Origin: Phaseolus vulgaris
Lineage: Eukaryota; Streptophyta; Magnoliopsida; Fabales; Fabaceae
Direction: 5' to 3'
Length of the DNA stretch: 64,000 bases
Assembly (NCBI RefSeq): GCF_000499845.2
Contig: NC_023758.2
Coordinates: 21,527,192-21,591,191, forward strand
The translations under genes and the position numbers were made by a program. This document shows, one piece after another, positions 1 through 12,010 of the stretch (positions are counted from its first letter, which is position 1; the number at the start of each line of letters is the position of its first letter). The notes beneath the pieces were generated by a model. It worked only from the letters and a program-made list of their open reading frames with translations. It made no database searches and was not told where the DNA came from.

Positions 1-279
1 CAAAACTTCTCACCCTCCTTTTGAGGTTATATATGAATTCAATTTATTAACACCTTTTGATCGTGTACTCATTCCAAACTTTGACTTTGTGTTGTGCAAT
101 AATAGTTATAAAAAGTTATAATTAAAAGCTAAAGTCAAGACACGAATTATTAAGAACAATGTTGATTAATATGTTAAATATATCAATAAAGGAAGAAAAG
201 AAATCATTCTTAAGCTTAGAAATTGAGTTTTGCTTCATTTGAAGAAAGGGGAAATTTTCTTCTCAAATAGCTCAAACTC
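1..279 (+). pseudogene. Ty3/gypsy integrase C-terminal relic
   Basis: Reading from the first bases, the translation contains PPFEVIYEFNLLTPFDRV, which matches the [19 protein letters not shown] stretch of the integrase C-terminal part of elements B and C in this window. After stop codons the similarity continues weakly (a lysine-rich helix, then LLHLKKGKF, corresponding to the WLHLRKDRF motif before the GPY/F module). The reading frame has several stops and the element's start lies outside the window. It is an old, inactive fragment of a CRM-like or related Ty3/gypsy polyprotein. No LTR could be recognised beside it. Confidence 0.7.
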
Positions 280-783
280 CAACAAAGAGGTAATAAACAT
301 TTCCAAATTCTAAGAAATGCAAGACTTAGATCTTCCTACACTTTTTTTTTCAAAACAAAATTATAAGAAAAGTACATAAAAAAGAAATGTATTTGAAATT
401 AAAAAAAATTACATCAAAACTAAAAGTTTTGAATTTTTTTGAAACAACTTTAATATAGAAAGGATTTTTTTAAGTTAAAAATAAAATGAAATTAACAAAT
501 AGTTTTTACTGTTTTTAAGCTCTTTTAAAGTAACTTTAACATAAAAGTTTTATTTTAAGAGAACAATAAGTTGAGTCAAACATAACCTTAACTAATTTGT
601 CTTGTGTTTTAAGGATTAAAATTACGGGTCTATAGCCTAAAACTTAAGTTGAGGAAACATCCGTAATTTATTAGTTAAATTAATAAGTTCTACTAAATAA
701 TATATGTTGTTAGTTATATTCATGAATTAGAAGATAAAAGTTAATACACGAAGTAGCAAAGTCTTTCATCCTCTTCTTGTTAT
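280..783. other. AT-rich noncoding DNA
   Basis: Very AT-rich sequence with homopolymer runs and no credible coding frame. It may include decayed 3' sequence of the integrase relic to its left. I see no specific feature. Confidence 0.5.
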
Positions 784-1284
784 ATGAGATTTTTCTCCTC
801 TGGTTGGGCTCAAATTAATATTGATGGTGTTGCTATGGGTTCTCCAAGTCTTGCATCTTGTGGTATTTTTCGTGGAAGTATGAGGAAGTTCATTAGTGGT
901 TTCTCTTATTTCCTGAATATTCATAATGTTATGGTTGCGGAGTTTTATGGGGTCATTCATGCTATTGAAGAAGCCAAAAATATGGGTTTTCCATGTTTGT
1001 ACCTTGAATGTGACTCTTTCTTAGTTTGTATTGCATTTACTACTAAAACTAATGCTCCTTGAACCCTTCATAATAGGTGGATAAAATGCCTTGATTATTG
1101 TGGGAAAATCAGATTTAAAATTTCTCACATTTTTTGTGAAGGCAATGCTTGTGCTGACAAACTTAATAATTTAGGTTTCCTTCATAGGAAGAACTTTCAT
1201 TGGTATAATAGACTTTCATCCAGCTTATTCTTAGAATTTTTTATTAATAGGTTTTTTAGGTTTTTTTTATGTGTTTTGACCTAG
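784..1284 (+). pseudogene. LINE-type RNase H-like domain relic
   Basis: The frame starting at 784 encodes an RNase H-like fold of the kind found at the C-terminus of plant non-LTR reverse transcriptases and their domesticated relatives. Visible motifs are NIDGVAMG (first acidic strand), FYGVIHAIEEAKNMG (helix with the second acid) and LYLECDS (third acidic position). One in-frame TGA at 1060-1062 interrupts it, at a place where TGG would give a normal tryptophan. The same frame then continues through HIFCEGNACADKLNNLG, the typical last helix with its HxxxxxNxxAD pattern, to a TAG at 1282-1284. No upstream reverse transcriptase is visible, so this is a truncated inactive fragment. A former host RNase H-like gene cannot be excluded. 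Confidence 0.75.
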
Positions 1285-2740
1285 CCCCTATATTTGCTTG
1301 TATTTCCTTTATTTTTATTTTTTTTTATGTAGTGACAGATGATTGTGGAAACCTGGGTGTCAGTTATATTATTTAGTAAGAGTCACATGGATTTAATCTT
1401 ATAATAGAAGATGTATTAGAATACGCTAGTGGGAACTTAGTCTCCAACAAGATTTTGTTTTTATTAAATAGATTAAAAATGAAATTTGAAATTAACCAAA
1501 TAAAAAGAAACAAACTTCCAAAATTTTACCTTGGTTTGTCACTTGTAAGCGCAACTTTTTTTTTCTTTAATTTCAAATTTTAGCTTTTCACCTACTTAAA
1601 TAAACAAAAGCTAATCCATATGCTCATTGTATTACCAGATTTGAATCATTAGTTTGTGAATTGAGTTAGATTGATTCTTTCTTCTTTAGATAAACAACAT
1701 AGAGATGATCGACAAAAAGTTCTTGCTAAAAATAGTGCTGGGCGAATAGGTTAAGGAAAAATTGTTGGTATGGATATATGATGCTTCTGAACTAGCCTAT
1801 TATAGAAAATACACTTTTAGGTTAAGTTAGATTTGACCTATTTAATTGAGTTACAGAAAGTTCAATTCAATCCAACTTATTTCTAACTCACTCCCCTTCT
1901 CATTTCTTAAAACAAAATCTCAATTTTCAATCTTAATTCTTACCCAATCCCAAAAAACTATGAACGAAGTGGTAATTCAACCACAAATTGTCATATTAGT
2001 CTAAAAGTTCATAAAGCTAATTCCAAAACTACAAGATTAATCTACAAGGTTGTTTTTGAAATGTATTCTAAAGTGATTTAAGGCCACGATTACCTACTAA
2101 AGACACTATTTCGTTATTGTTTACAACCAATTTCTGCAGGTTTTCACACACCAAGGGCACAAAGTTTCTCAAACAAAAGAAAAGAAAAATGGAAGGTGCA
2201 GCTGCTGCCTCGCATAAAAGAGATAAGGAGCAAACTTTGTTTTATGAAAATTGTAGAGGTTCAGGTGGGAATTAATGGGTGTGAAAAGTAAAAGCCCTAA
2301 CACATTCATTACTTAAAATAATAACCCATTGGCCTGACTCTTTGTGGGTCATGTTAGGTCAATTATGTTTTTAGGGCTGCTTCTTTCTGCACCCCAATAT
2401 ATTCTTCTGGCACCCCATAAATTTGATTATTCCACAAATATCTTTCTGTAAAAAAAGTTTAAAAGTACGAGGCATTGTTGTGGGAGGCGTGGTGGTGTGT
2501 AACACTTGGTGAGTGAAGAGAGTATTGAAGGCACTGCTGCTGATTGTTGTTATGGTGGTGAGTTGAGTTGTAATTCGAAATTCGTTCTGGATTCGGTATT
2601 AGCTTTTATATTATGTAATTTGGAAATAATTATTTAAAAAAACATATACTAAATTACATAATCTAAAAGTTAAAATTAAATATAAAATTGAATTTTGAAT
2701 TAAATAATTTAGAAACAATTATTTTAAACAATATATCAAA
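1285..2740. other. Host intergenic DNA, no gene seen
   Basis: AT-rich sequence on both strands without an ORF that looks coding, without tRNA or rRNA signatures, and without recognisable LTR ends. It carries the left half of an AT-rich direct repeat near its right end (listed separately). Confidence 0.6.
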
Positions 2741-2745
2741 TTATA
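2603..2745. repeat. AT-rich imperfect tandem repeat, split by element A
   Basis: A unit of roughly 75 bases beginning near 2603 (TTATGTAATTTGGAAATAAT) recurs imperfectly near 2696 (TTAAATAATTTAGAAACAAT). The second copy is cut at 2745 by element A and resumes at 55415 with TAATACAAAAATTAAAATTT. Alignment of the two copies works only if element A and one TTATA are removed, which independently supports the mapped insertion ends. Confidence 0.6.
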
Positions 2746-2820
2746 TGTACCGTCCCGTATCCGGGCGTTGACCAAGTCAAGGTCAAAGTCAACGGCTGGA
2801 GAGTCAATGTCAACGCAAGG

Positions 2821-2884
2821 CGTCGCCTAGGTGGAGAGACGCTAAGAGGAAGCGTCGCCTGGGTGGAGAGACGCTAAGAGGAAG
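2821..2884 (+). repeat. 32-bp tandem duplication in A 5' LTR
   Basis: Two adjacent 32-base units (2821-2852 and 2853-2884) differ at one base. The 3' LTR has one unit at the corresponding place, which accounts exactly for the 1237 versus 1205 bp length difference. Confidence 0.85.
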
Positions 2885-3610
2885 CGTCGCCAAGGCAAGG
2901 CGTCCCCTAGGTGAAGGCGTCGCCCAACCAGGGCGTCGCCAGATCAAACAGTGCTAAAGTAAGGCAATCACGGTGTGGTTCCCCGATACCCATGGGTAGG
3001 AAAGACCATGGAGGGAGCGACGCCGTGGGAAGGCCTCAGGTCCCAATAGCACGGGGCAACGATAAAGAGAAGGAAAAGGTGGCTTCAAGGCCATAGTAAT
3101 AGTACCAGTGAAGGGCAGCCTGACTCGTGAAGTGCTCCTGCCGCCCTAGAGACACCCGTGGGGCAGATACGACTCAAGAGGAAAGTCACGCCCAGGGCAA
3201 CCGGGTGCAGGGTACAAAAGGAAGGCAGATACGCTCTCAAAGTAAGTGACTAGATACTTGGGGCCATGAGTTGGCACCCAAAAAGTCACCCCTAGCGCAG
3301 TAGCACTCTCAGCAGGAGGACTCACACGTAGAAACGTCCCCAGATGGGCAGAAGCGTCCCCGGATGGGGCCATGGCGTCGTGAGGCCCTCCACGTGTACG
3401 ACGGCCATGCCAGAATGGAAACACCCTTTAGTCAGGTGCCATGTAATTAAAAGTTATTCAATACAGTTTCCCTTTCGAGCATTCAGGTACTATAATGGCT
3501 CCCGAGCGTTTCAACGTCTTAAATGCGCTACATTTTCTAATTAAGCGCTTTAATGAGTACGTTACGTTTGTGATTAAAAGCGCTTTAAGGCGCTGTAAAT
3601 GCTTGGGTAG

Positions 3611-3618
3611 TTTAAATA
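3611..3618 (+). promoter_or_regulatory. Possible TATA-like box of A LTR
   Basis: TTTAAATA lies downstream of a cluster of near-palindromic AGCGCTTTAA motifs (about 3541-3600). The equivalent TTTAAATA occurs in D's 5' LTR at 24400-24407. The order, motif cluster then TATA-like box then transcribed region, is what an LTR promoter would show; this is inference. Confidence 0.4.
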
Positions 3619-3982
3619 GCGCGGAGAATGTTGGAAAAAGGGTGGGAACTTTCGGCAAATTTACCAGAGAACTCTCTAGTTGCTTGCTCGTGCTTCAAGG
3701 TTACGTACAAGTGACTGGAGAATATTTTTGCCTGAAAGAGACAACACACACCTATACACAGTTCTTTTACCACCTTCAGAGTGCCATACGCGGTGCTCAG
3801 ACACGTAGCTGGACAGTTTTTGGTGTTTCTTGCTGGCTGACTTGAGCATCGGAGTGCACACGGCCGCTAGGGCGCCTTTTTGTCCTATTTTTTGCAGGAA
3901 TCCACAGGCAACCAGTGGGAAGGAGTCCCTAGTTGACGGTTGAGGTCGTGCACGAAGACGTCCCGGTCAACCGGACGGAACA

Positions 3983-4001
3983 TTTGGCGCCCATCGTGGG
4001 G
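3983..4001 (+). other. Element A primer-binding site
   Basis: TTTGGCGCCCATCGTGGGG follows the 5' LTR immediately. The TGGCGCC start fits a tRNA 3' end with CCA. D carries the same site with CACCG in place of CATCG. I do not assign the tRNA. Confidence 0.75.
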
Positions 4002-4081
4002 CCGATATAAAACATCAGTCCCATCACAAGTTCGAGAAAATCTACCAGGTTACAGTAGCGCTGAAGGAGGTTGGAGTGACA

Positions 4082-5231
4082 ATGGCCCCCAGCAGACGAA
4101 GTGCAGCACGCGCAGCCCCAGCAGACCTATCCATGCAGCAGGTCCTGGAAATAATGAGGGGGTTGCAGCAGGACATGGCGGATTCGAAAATGGAGCAGGA
4201 ACGCATGCAGGCAGACCTCGATGCCTCGCATGAGCGGAATCAAGAGCTCCACCGTGTGAATGAGGAGTTGCGCCAGGGCCTGAGAAACAATCGGAGGCGG
4301 CCTGGACAGGACGAGACGAAGAACCATTCCCCACCAAGGGAGTTTTCCACTCCTTTCTCGCAGGAGATCCTGGACGCAGCGATCCCGAACACGTTTGCGG
4401 GACCCAAGGTAATCTTCACCGGGATGGAGGACCCAGAGACGCACCTTGCTGCGTTTCACACACAGATGGTCCTAATAGGCGGTTCTGATGCTGCCAAGTG
4501 CAAGCTCTTCATGAGCACCCTGACCGGGATGGCTATGGACTGGTTCATTAGCCTCCCAAAGGGCCATATCACATCTTTCCGCCAATTGTCGCGGTTATTC
4601 AGAGAACAATACTTAGCAAACAAGGCCTCGCCGCCGGTCTCCTACGATCTGTTTGACGTGAAGCAGTATCAGGGGGAGACCCTAAAGGAGTATATCAATC
4701 GCTTCAGGGCCCAGGTCGTGAAGGTTGGTACAACAGAGGAGCCTATGATCGTGTACGCATTTGTGAAAGGCGTATGCCCCGGCCCCTTCGGAGAATCCAT
4801 TATCCGCAATCGCCCTAGGACTTTCGCTGAATTACGGCGCAGGGCGGTAGAGCATATTGCTTCGGAAGGGGAGGTATGTGTGAAGCGCACCAGCGTCGTG
4901 CCCTCACGCCCGAGGGGACCGGCGCGAGTTCAACCCGTCAGAGTCAATGAGACCACGACGGGGAGAAAGAAGCCAGAGGCGAGACGCCCCTACGAGGCCA
5001 GAAAGCCCCAGCCCCGGGGCCCAGCAGGAGGCGAACGCCCCGCCAGAGAAAGAGCAAGACCGGCGAGGTACAATTTCGTGGTTGAGTTGAAGGATTTGAT
5101 CGCCGTGCCCAACATAGCTGAGAGGCTGAGGCGACCGGCGAAGACCGACAAGGTTTTAGGGCCCCGTAAAGACTCTTGGTGCGAATTCCACGAGGCTTTC
5201 GGGCACCAAATTGATAATTGCCTGTCGTTGG
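4082..5231 (+). pseudogene. gag: Element A gag (5' part of gag-pol, cut by B)
   Basis: Starts at ATG 4082 (MAPSRRSAARAAP). It encodes the capsid protein that packages element RNA. A heptad-like region (MEQERMQADLDASHERNQEL) is followed by the gag core with HLAAFHTQMVLIGGSDAAKC, MAMDWFISLP and FRQLSRLFREQYLANK. A basic, arginine- and proline-rich tail follows, then a CX2HX4HX4C finger (CEFHEAFGHQIDNC). The frame is open up to the insertion of element B after LSL, and the same frame resumes in the sequence at 13005. D carries the uninterrupted equivalent. The protein cannot be made complete because of B. Confidence 0.9.
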
Positions 5232-6218
5232 TGATGTGATTCCAATAGCCACATAGAACAAGATTCTTGACACTTTGAGGAATCACCTTGAGCTGGAAAA
5301 TGTAGAGGCACTTTCTTAGAAGTTGGATCATGGTTCTAAGATCAAGAACTCACCAATAACAAGTACCAAATCCCAAACTCATTTGGTTGAACCAAATATT
5401 GTCAAATTGAATCAACATAGGCAAAAGAAAAGAAGAGACCGAACAGAAATTGAAACAAAAACAAAAGAGCCGAACAGATTTAAGAACAAATGGAAAATAG
5501 ATGCTGGAAAAAGGAATAGCCGAACCAAAACATGCTCAAGAACACAAGACAACAAGAGTAATTGAAAGAGAAGAAAGGAAGGAGAAGAGAATGCTCATGA
5601 AGATGGAAGATAGGTTGGATGATCACGCCACTAGAAGTATGGATGCTCCTAGATGAGTGTGGAAGCCGCCACTTGAGGAAACCATGGTCCTTCAAGATAA
5701 GACTAGAGTAGAAGCTCAAAAGCTCTCCAAAGGCTCACTCCAATTTTGAGTATAGTTTCTTTAGATAAAATTCAAATCTGAAATTTACAAGGAAGGCACC
5801 TCTATTTATAGCCTAAGGTGCTGAAAATTGAAAGCTAAACAATTCAAAATTCCCTCCAAAAGCTATCTAGAACCGGCGCTAATTGCCTAAGCAAGGAAGG
5901 TGTGATCCCTTCCTTCACTTTGGCACCCCCTATTCTACTCCTACACCTATCTACTAATACACCCCCCTAAAGCTCCTAACTAAAACCTAAAAAGATGCTA
6001 TAACAAAAGAGGTTTCTAAGGTTTCCCTCTAAGCACCTTCAACTAAAGACACTACAAAAAGAGAAAATAAATGTCCTCTAGCTCCCAAGGCTTTGAACAT
6101 GCTTCTTGTAATCCTTTGAGGTGGACTTTGACCTCTATGGGCGTCCTCCATTTGTGCCTCCACCTCTTCTTGAGCTTGATGAGTGGCCTCCATGTTCTCT
6201 TGGGCTTGATCTCCATCA
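5232..6218 (-). repeat. Element B 3' LTR (987 bp)
   Basis: Reads TGATGTGATTCC at its left end and CTCCATCA at its right end on the + strand. It contains the last ~62 codons of the gag-pol ORF and its stop at 6029-6031. A TATTTATA (TATAAATA on the minus strand) is at 5803-5810. Short ORFs within the LTR on either strand are repeated in both LTRs and are chance frames. Confidence 0.95.
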
Positions 6219-9200
6219 TACTCCCCGAGTTGGAGAGAATTCGACCACGAATTCTGGAGACCTACAGAAAAAGGAGTTAGATCGCTGACATTAAAAGTAT
6301 GACTACCTAAGAATGTATCAGGCATATCTAACTCATAAGCATTGTCATTAATCCTCTTGAGGACTTGGAAAGGCCCATCCCCTCGAGGCATTAGTTTGGA
6401 CTTCCTTTGAGTAGGAAAACGATCCTTCCTCAAGTGAAGCCAAACCCAATCGCCCTCATCAAACAACAATGCTTTTCTCCTTTTATTGGCAAGTTCAGCA
6501 TACTTGCCAACCTTCTTCTCGATTCTCTTCTTGATGTCTTTATGCAAAGTTTTCACAAAAGAAGCCTTTTCATCCCCATCTTTGCACAAGACATCGTCAA
6601 GAAGGGGAATAGGAAGAAGATCAAGAGGTGTTAGGGGATTAAACCCATAGACCACCTCAAAAGGAGAATGAGAGGTGGTAGAATTTACTACTCGGTTATA
6701 TGCAAACTCAACATGGGGTAGTAAATTCTCCCACACTCTAGGATTCCCCGAAATAAAGCATCTCAATAGTTGTCCTAAAGTTCTATTCACCACCTCGGTT
6801 TGACCATCAGTTTGTGGGTGGCAAGTGGTAGAAAATAAAAGCTTAGTTCCAAGCTTGCCCCACAAGGTCTTCCAAAAGTGACTCAAGAACTTAGGATCTC
6901 TATCGGACACTATAGACCTAGGAATCCCATGCAAGCGAACCACTTCTTGGAAGAAGAGGTTTGCAATGTGGCATGCATCATCCACTTTGTGGCAAGGAAT
7001 AAAATGAGCCATCTTTGAAAAACGATCCACTACCACAAAAATGGAGTCCTTTCCCTTTGATGTCTTGGGTAAGCCTAAGATGAAATCCATAGATATATCT
7101 ACCCAAGGCATTGAAGGGATAGGAAGAGGAGTATAAAGACCATGGGGATGCATTTTAGATTTAGCTTTGCGGCAAGCTATGCATTTATCACACAAACTAT
7201 GAACATGTTTATGCATATGAGGCCAAAAGAAATGTTCATGCAACACATCCAAAGTTTTAGCAACCCCAAAATGTCCCATTAAGCCCCCCTCATGAGCTTC
7301 TCTAACAAGAGATAATCTAATAGAGCATTGGGGAACACAAAGACGTTTTCCCTTAAAAAGAAAGCCATCTTGAATAAAAAAGTCTTTGTGTCCTCCCTTA
7401 AGACACTCTTGATAGAGGAGAGAAAAATCAAGGTCATCATGATAAAGTTCCTTAATGTGATCAAAACCAAGATATTGAGATGTTAAAAGATTTAGCAAGG
7501 TGTATCTTCTAGAAAGAGCATCCGCCACAATATTTATTTTACCTTGCTTGTGTTTGATCACATAAGGAAATTGCTCAATGAATTCCACCCACTTAGCATG
7601 CCTCTTGTTAAGTTTGTTTTGGCTTTTCAAATATTTAAGAGATTCATGATCACTATGTATCACAAACTCTTTGGGAAAAAGATAGTGTTGCCAAGTAAAC
7701 AAAGCCCTAACAAGTGCATATAATTCTTTATCATAGGTGGAATAGTTGAGATGACTTCCCTTCAATTTCTCACTAAAATAGGCTATGGGGTGGCCCTCTT
7801 GGAGGAGAACAGCCCCAATACCTATGCTTGAAGCATCACACTCAATCTCAAATGTCTTAGTGAAATTAGGAAGGGCCAAGATGGGAGCATTAGTCAATTT
7901 TTCTTTTAAAGTATCAAAAGCATTTTGTTGTGCTTCTCCCCAATGAAAGGCCACATCCTTTTTCACTATGTCATTGAGTGGTGCGGCAATGGTACCAAAG
8001 TTTGGGACAAATCTTCTATAGAAAGAAGCAAGTCCATGAAAACTTCGGACCTCATTCAAAGATTTCGGTGTAGGCCAATTTTGAATGGCCACCACCTTTG
8101 TTTTGTCCACATGGACCCCTTTACAACTCACAACAAACCCTAGGAATTCTATATGATCAAGAGCAAACATACATTTAGCAAGGTTAGCATACAAATGTTC
8201 CTTCCTAAGGGTTTCCAAAACTTGCCTAACATGCAACCTATGGTCATTCAAAGATAAGCTATAAATGAGAATGTCATCAAAGTAAACCACAACAAACTTA
8301 CCAATGAAAGGTCTAAGAACATGATGCATGAGGCGCATGAAGGTACTTGGTGCATTAGTTAAACCAAAAGGCATAACTAACCACTCATATAAACCAAAGT
8401 TGGTCTTAAAAGCCGTCTTCCATTCATCACCCGGTTTGATACGGATTTGATTGTAGCCGCTTTTAAGATCAATCTTTGAAAAGATTTTTGAACCATGTAA
8501 TTCATCCAACAAATCATCTAGTCTAGGTATGGGATGCCTATACTTAATGGTTATGTTATTGATGGCCCTACAATCCGAACACATTCGCCATGTGCCATCC
8601 TTTTTTGGCACTAAGATGATAGGCATAGCACAAGGACTCATGCTATCTTGCACCCACCCTTTTTCAATCAAAGCCTCAACTTGTTGGCGAATTTCCTTGG
8701 TTTCACTTGGATTGGTCCTATATGCGGGACGATTTGGTAAAGAAGAGCCCGGTATCAAATCAATTTGGTGCTCAATCCCTCTCAAAGGTGGAAGTCCATT
8801 TGGAGGATCTTGAAACACATCTTTGAACTCTTCTACCAAATTTTCCAAGCAATGAGGACTATCAACAAGTGATTCTATGCTAAGAGTTCTAGGGATGGCT
8901 AAAAAAAGAGGATGATGAGCCACTATTTCCCTTTCAATGTCACGCCTAGACACAAGGAGTGTAGGCTTAGAACTCTTCTCTTTTTTATCTTTTTTATCTT
9001 TTTCACTCTCCCTCTTTTTCTTCATGATAACTTGGTCCTCATGGACTTCTCTTGGAGAGAGAGATTTTAAAGTAACCTTGTGACCATGGAATTCAAAAGA
9101 TAATTTGTTGGTAAAGCCATCATGTAAAACTTTTCTATCAAATTGCCAAGGCCTTCCCAAAAGAACATGAGTGGCTTCCATGGGCACAACATCACATAAT

Positions 9201-10666
9201 ACCTCATCTTTGTATTTTCCAATGGAGAAATGGATGAGGACTTGTTTATTAACAATTATTTCTCCTACTTCACTAAGCCATTGTAACTTGTAGGGCTTTG
9301 TATGAGAGATAGTAGGCAATCCAAGCTTATCTACTACTCTTGTACTAGCCACATTTGCACAACTACCCCCATCCACTATCAAGGAACAAATGTTGTTTTG
9401 AATAAGACATCTTGTATGGAAAATATTTTCCCTTTGACTTTCATCAAAAGGTTGTGAAACTTGTCCAAGAAGTCTTCTCACAACTAACAAGTCCCCTTCA
9501 AGTGGACATTCGCTCTCTTCCTCACTAGATGCATGAGAATGCAATGAATGCTTTGAAGATTCCGAATCATGCTCACTAACTACAATGCCTTCATGCATGT
9601 ACATACTTCGTTTGGAAGGACAATTTGCAGCAATATGACCATAGCCCATACATTTAAAGCATTTAGTGTTAGATGTTCTAGTGGGAGACTTAGGTCTAGA
9701 TGTTGATGGCTTAGATTCCTTGGGTTTGAAAGAAGAATCTTTGGAAGGATGTTTAGAAAAAGAAGTTTTGTTTCTCAAAGACTTGGAGTAGTATCCATTA
9801 TTGGAAGCATTTTTAAAAGAGTTTTTCTTAGCAAGTTGGGCTTCCACCTTCATTGCAAGATGAACTAAAGAGCCCAATGATGAATACTCTTGTAACTCAA
9901 CAATGTCTTGGATATCCTTCCTAAGACCACTCACAAACCTAGCAACCATGGCTTCTTCACTTTCTTCTAATTCAATTTTAAGCACAAGCGTCTCAAGCTC
10001 CTTATAATATTCATCCACATTTAGCGTGCCTTGTTGAAACCGTTGGAGTCTCAACATGAGGTCTTTCCTAAAATGTGGGGGTACAAACCTAGCGCGCATA
10101 TGATCCTTTAAAGAGTTCCAAGAGTCCACGGGAGGACCCTTGTGATAGATAATGTCCTTTACAATCCCATGCCACCATTTCATGGCATAATCACTAAACT
10201 CTAGGGTGGCTAGCTTGAGCTTATGCTCATCTTGGATCTCATGGATCTCAAAAATTTGTTCACACTTAGCCTCCCAATCTAAATACACATTTGGATCACT
10301 AGAACCATTAAAACAAGGTAGTTTGACCGAAGGAAGCTTGGACTTTGCATCATGGTAGAAGCCATTGCCGTAGTGAATTCTTTCCCCTTGATGATGATGT
10401 CTTTGTCCATGGACTTGGGGTGGAGGTCTCCTTCTCCTATGCTCATCTTCACGGCCAACATCATTTGAAGAAGCTCTTGAAGATGGTCTATGAGAATGAT
10501 GTCCATCATGGATAGAAGGAGATGGTCTAGATTGTTGGACCTCCATCTTTTGCATTTTTTCCTCCAACCTTCTAATTGTTCTTTGAGCTTCATGTAATTC
10601 ACCAAGAATGGAAGCTTTGGAAGGAGAATTCTGCTTGTAGGATGCATCACTTGAAGATCCAGCCAT
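6029..10666 (-). CDS. gag-pol: Element B gag-pol polyprotein, 1545 aa, intact
   Basis: One uninterrupted frame encodes every retrotransposition activity. The gag core is at residues ~100-270 ([16 protein letters not shown]), followed by a zinc knuckle [14 protein letters not shown] near 340. The protease motif [11 protein letters not shown] is near 430 and reverse transcriptase YFDDILIYS near 795. RNase H shows [14 protein letters not shown] and [11 protein letters not shown]. Integrase has an HHCC finger (~1130-1175) and D, D, E residues in [18 protein letters not shown] and [11 protein letters not shown]. The GPY/F module reads [10 protein letters not shown]. There is no chromodomain; instead ~62 residues encoded by the 3' LTR end the protein ([12 protein letters not shown]). 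That LTR-encoded tail and the gag type fit the CRM clade. The start is [11 protein letters not shown], a standard methionine. Confidence 0.93.
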   Translation of the reverse strand: MAGSSSDASYKQNSPSKASILGELHEAQRTIRRLEEKMQKMEVQQSRPSPSIHDGHHSHRPSSRASSNDVGREDEHRRRRPPPQVHGQRHHHQGERIHYGNGFYHDAKSKLPSVKLPCFNGSSDPNVYLDWEAKCEQIFEIHEIQDEHKLKLATLEFSDYAMKWWHGIVKDIIYHKGPPVDSWNSLKDHMRARFVPPHFRKDLMLRLQRFQQGTLNVDEYYKELETLVLKIELEESEEAMVARFVSGLRKDIQDIVELQEYSSLGSLVHLAMKVEAQLAKKNSFKNASNNGYYSKSLRNKTSFSKHPSKDSSFKPKESKPSTSRPKSPTRTSNTKCFKCMGYGHIAANCPSKRSMYMHEGIVVSEHDSESSKHSLHSHASSEEESECPLEGDLLVVRRLLGQVSQPFDESQRENIFHTRCLIQNNICSLIVDGGSCANVASTRVVDKLGLPTISHTKPYKLQWLSEVGEIIVNKQVLIHFSIGKYKDEVLCDVVPMEATHVLLGRPWQFDRKVLHDGFTNKLSFEFHGHKVTLKSLSPREVHEDQVIMKKKRESEKDKKDKKEKSSKPTLLVSRRDIEREIVAHHPLFLAIPRTLSIESLVDSPHCLENLVEEFKDVFQDPPNGLPPLRGIEHQIDLIPGSSLPNRPAYRTNPSETKEIRQQVEALIEKGWVQDSMSPCAMPIILVPKKDGTWRMCSDCRAINNITIKYRHPIPRLDDLLDELHGSKIFSKIDLKSGYNQIRIKPGDEWKTAFKTNFGLYEWLVMPFGLTNAPSTFMRLMHHVLRPFIGKFVVVYFDDILIYSLSLNDHRLHVRQVLETLRKEHLYANLAKCMFALDHIEFLGFVVSCKGVHVDKTKVVAIQNWPTPKSLNEVRSFHGLASFYRRFVPNFGTIAAPLNDIVKKDVAFHWGEAQQNAFDTLKEKLTNAPILALPNFTKTFEIECDASSIGIGAVLLQEGHPIAYFSEKLKGSHLNYSTYDKELYALVRALFTWQHYLFPKEFVIHSDHESLKYLKSQNKLNKRHAKWVEFIEQFPYVIKHKQGKINIVADALSRRYTLLNLLTSQYLGFDHIKELYHDDLDFSLLYQECLKGGHKDFFIQDGFLFKGKRLCVPQCSIRLSLVREAHEGGLMGHFGVAKTLDVLHEHFFWPHMHKHVHSLCDKCIACRKAKSKMHPHGLYTPLPIPSMPWVDISMDFILGLPKTSKGKDSIFVVVDRFSKMAHFIPCHKVDDACHIANLFFQEVVRLHGIPRSIVSDRDPKFLSHFWKTLWGKLGTKLLFSTTCHPQTDGQTEVVNRTLGQLLRCFISGNPRVWENLLPHVEFAYNRVVNSTTSHSPFEVVYGFNPLTPLDLLPIPLLDDVLCKDGDEKASFVKTLHKDIKKRIEKKVGKYAELANKRRKALLFDEGDWVWLHLRKDRFPTQRKSKLMPRGDGPFQVLKRINDNAYELDMPDTFLGSHTFNVSDLTPFSVGLQNSWSNSLQLGEYDGDQAQENMEATHQAQEEVEAQMEDAHRGQSPPQRITRSMFKALGARGHLFSLFVVSLVEGA
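6219..6237 (-). other. Element B purine tract before the 3' LTR
   Basis: On the minus strand CTCTCCAACTCGGGGAGTA abuts the LTR start TGATGG. This is the position of the plus-strand primer. It is short and lies within the gag-pol coding frame, as in C. Confidence 0.55.
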
Positions 10667-11997
10667 TTGTAATTAAAAAAACAGCAAACACACAAAACAG
10701 CAAACAAGTTAAAAAAATTAGCAAAACAGTGAGCTTTGCAATTGAAACTGCCGAAGTGAATTTAAGGCTGAAAAAGATATCACTCTCAAAGAAATAATGT
10801 TCTTGCTCCAATCTGATCTTGAGGCCTTGGAATCCTCAAATGAAATATGTCAAAGCAAGCACACCAATCTTAAGAGCAAACCACCACAAAACCAAAGAAA
10901 CAATAAAGACAAACAAGAAAAGGTATAAGCAAGGAAAAGGTAATTGCAAAAGGAATACTATATGTAAGACAAACTCAAAGAATAAGAATGAAAGACAATC
11001 AAGAAAATAAAGAACTCAATGAGAAAAGTAGGCACACAAAAGAATACCTAAGGAAAAGCACTAGAGTAGATGAAGAAAACAAAAATTTTAGCTACTGGAA
11101 GATTTTTTTTTTATGCAAACTGGGCTTGATATTCACTGATTTAACTGGAACGTTGTAGAGCGAACTGGATTATGAAATTTTTACCACAGAAACTTCAAGA
11201 TGTTAACTCAAAAATGGCACTGGAATCAATTAAAAACAGTAAGCCAATTGAGAGAAATAAAGTTTTTAAAATCACTGCCAGATTACCGTATTTTTTTCGG
11301 CAGGAATGTTCACTTTTTTTATTTTATTTATCATTTTTTGTGTACTTCATATTTTTGAATGATTCTTTTTTATATTCTTTTCTAACACTTTGAATATCTC
11401 AAATCCAGAATTTCAGAATTTTACAGTACGTAAATCAATTGAAATAAGGAAAAAAAACAGTAAGCACTTTTTTTCATAAACAGAGGAATCCTAATAGGAA
11501 TAAAAACAGGATGATGAACTAGCAAAGACATAATAGAAAATGATGTATTGGAACTTGTATAGGTCTAGAATACAAGTATGAACTCAAATCTAAAAAGAAA
11601 ATGCACAAAGGATCAACATCAATTCAGAAAATTATATGACACCAAAGCAAGAAACAATCAAAACAATAAAAGTACTACCAGAAGTAATGACATATATGAA
11701 ATAACATGACTAAGACAAAACTTGACATGATTCAAAAATTAAAAGACACAACACAAATTGTAACAAATGAAAGGAAGCTTAAGGTAAACTCTAGGAAGGA
11801 TAATGCCATTCCAAAAGAGCAACCATACTCATAAGAATTATGAGTGCCATAAACCTTTCCACAAACACTTGGAGCAAAAGAAAAACAGCAAGAATACTCA
11901 ATTAAAATTCTAAAACAGAAACTTAAATTGCAAGAAATTAAAGAGCTCTTGAAATTAAAGTGCACACAACTCAACAATTAAACAAGAATGAACCTAA
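10667..11997 (-). other. Element B leader, noncoding
   Basis: AT-rich untranslated leader between primer site and gag on the minus strand. Element F keeps about 300 bp of the homologous leader next to its own primer site. No coding frame of note. Confidence 0.7.
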
Positions 11998-12010
11998 GAC
12001 TCTGATACCA
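11998..12010 (-). other. Element B primer-binding site
   Basis: On the minus strand TGGTATCAGAGTC starts two bases after the 5' LTR. It matches the 3' end of initiator methionine tRNA except near its end. Confidence 0.85.

Larger units (their letters stand above)
2746..3982 (+). repeat. Element A 5' LTR (1237 bp)
   Basis: Begins TGTACCGTCCCGTATC and ends CCGGACGGAACA, directly before the primer site. It is 32 bp longer than the 3' LTR because of a tandem duplication at 2821-2884 (two 32-bp units rich in GGCGTCGCC). A TTTAAATA box near 3611 and a cluster of AGCGCT motifs around 3541-3600 are the best promoter candidates. Confidence 0.93.

Noticed and set aside
5323..5719. ORFs of 79-80 codons on both strands in B's left LTR, repeated exactly at 12104-12500
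   Set aside because: They occur because the LTR is duplicated. They have no conserved motif, and the related F LTRs keep only shortened versions of one of them. Treated as chance frames.
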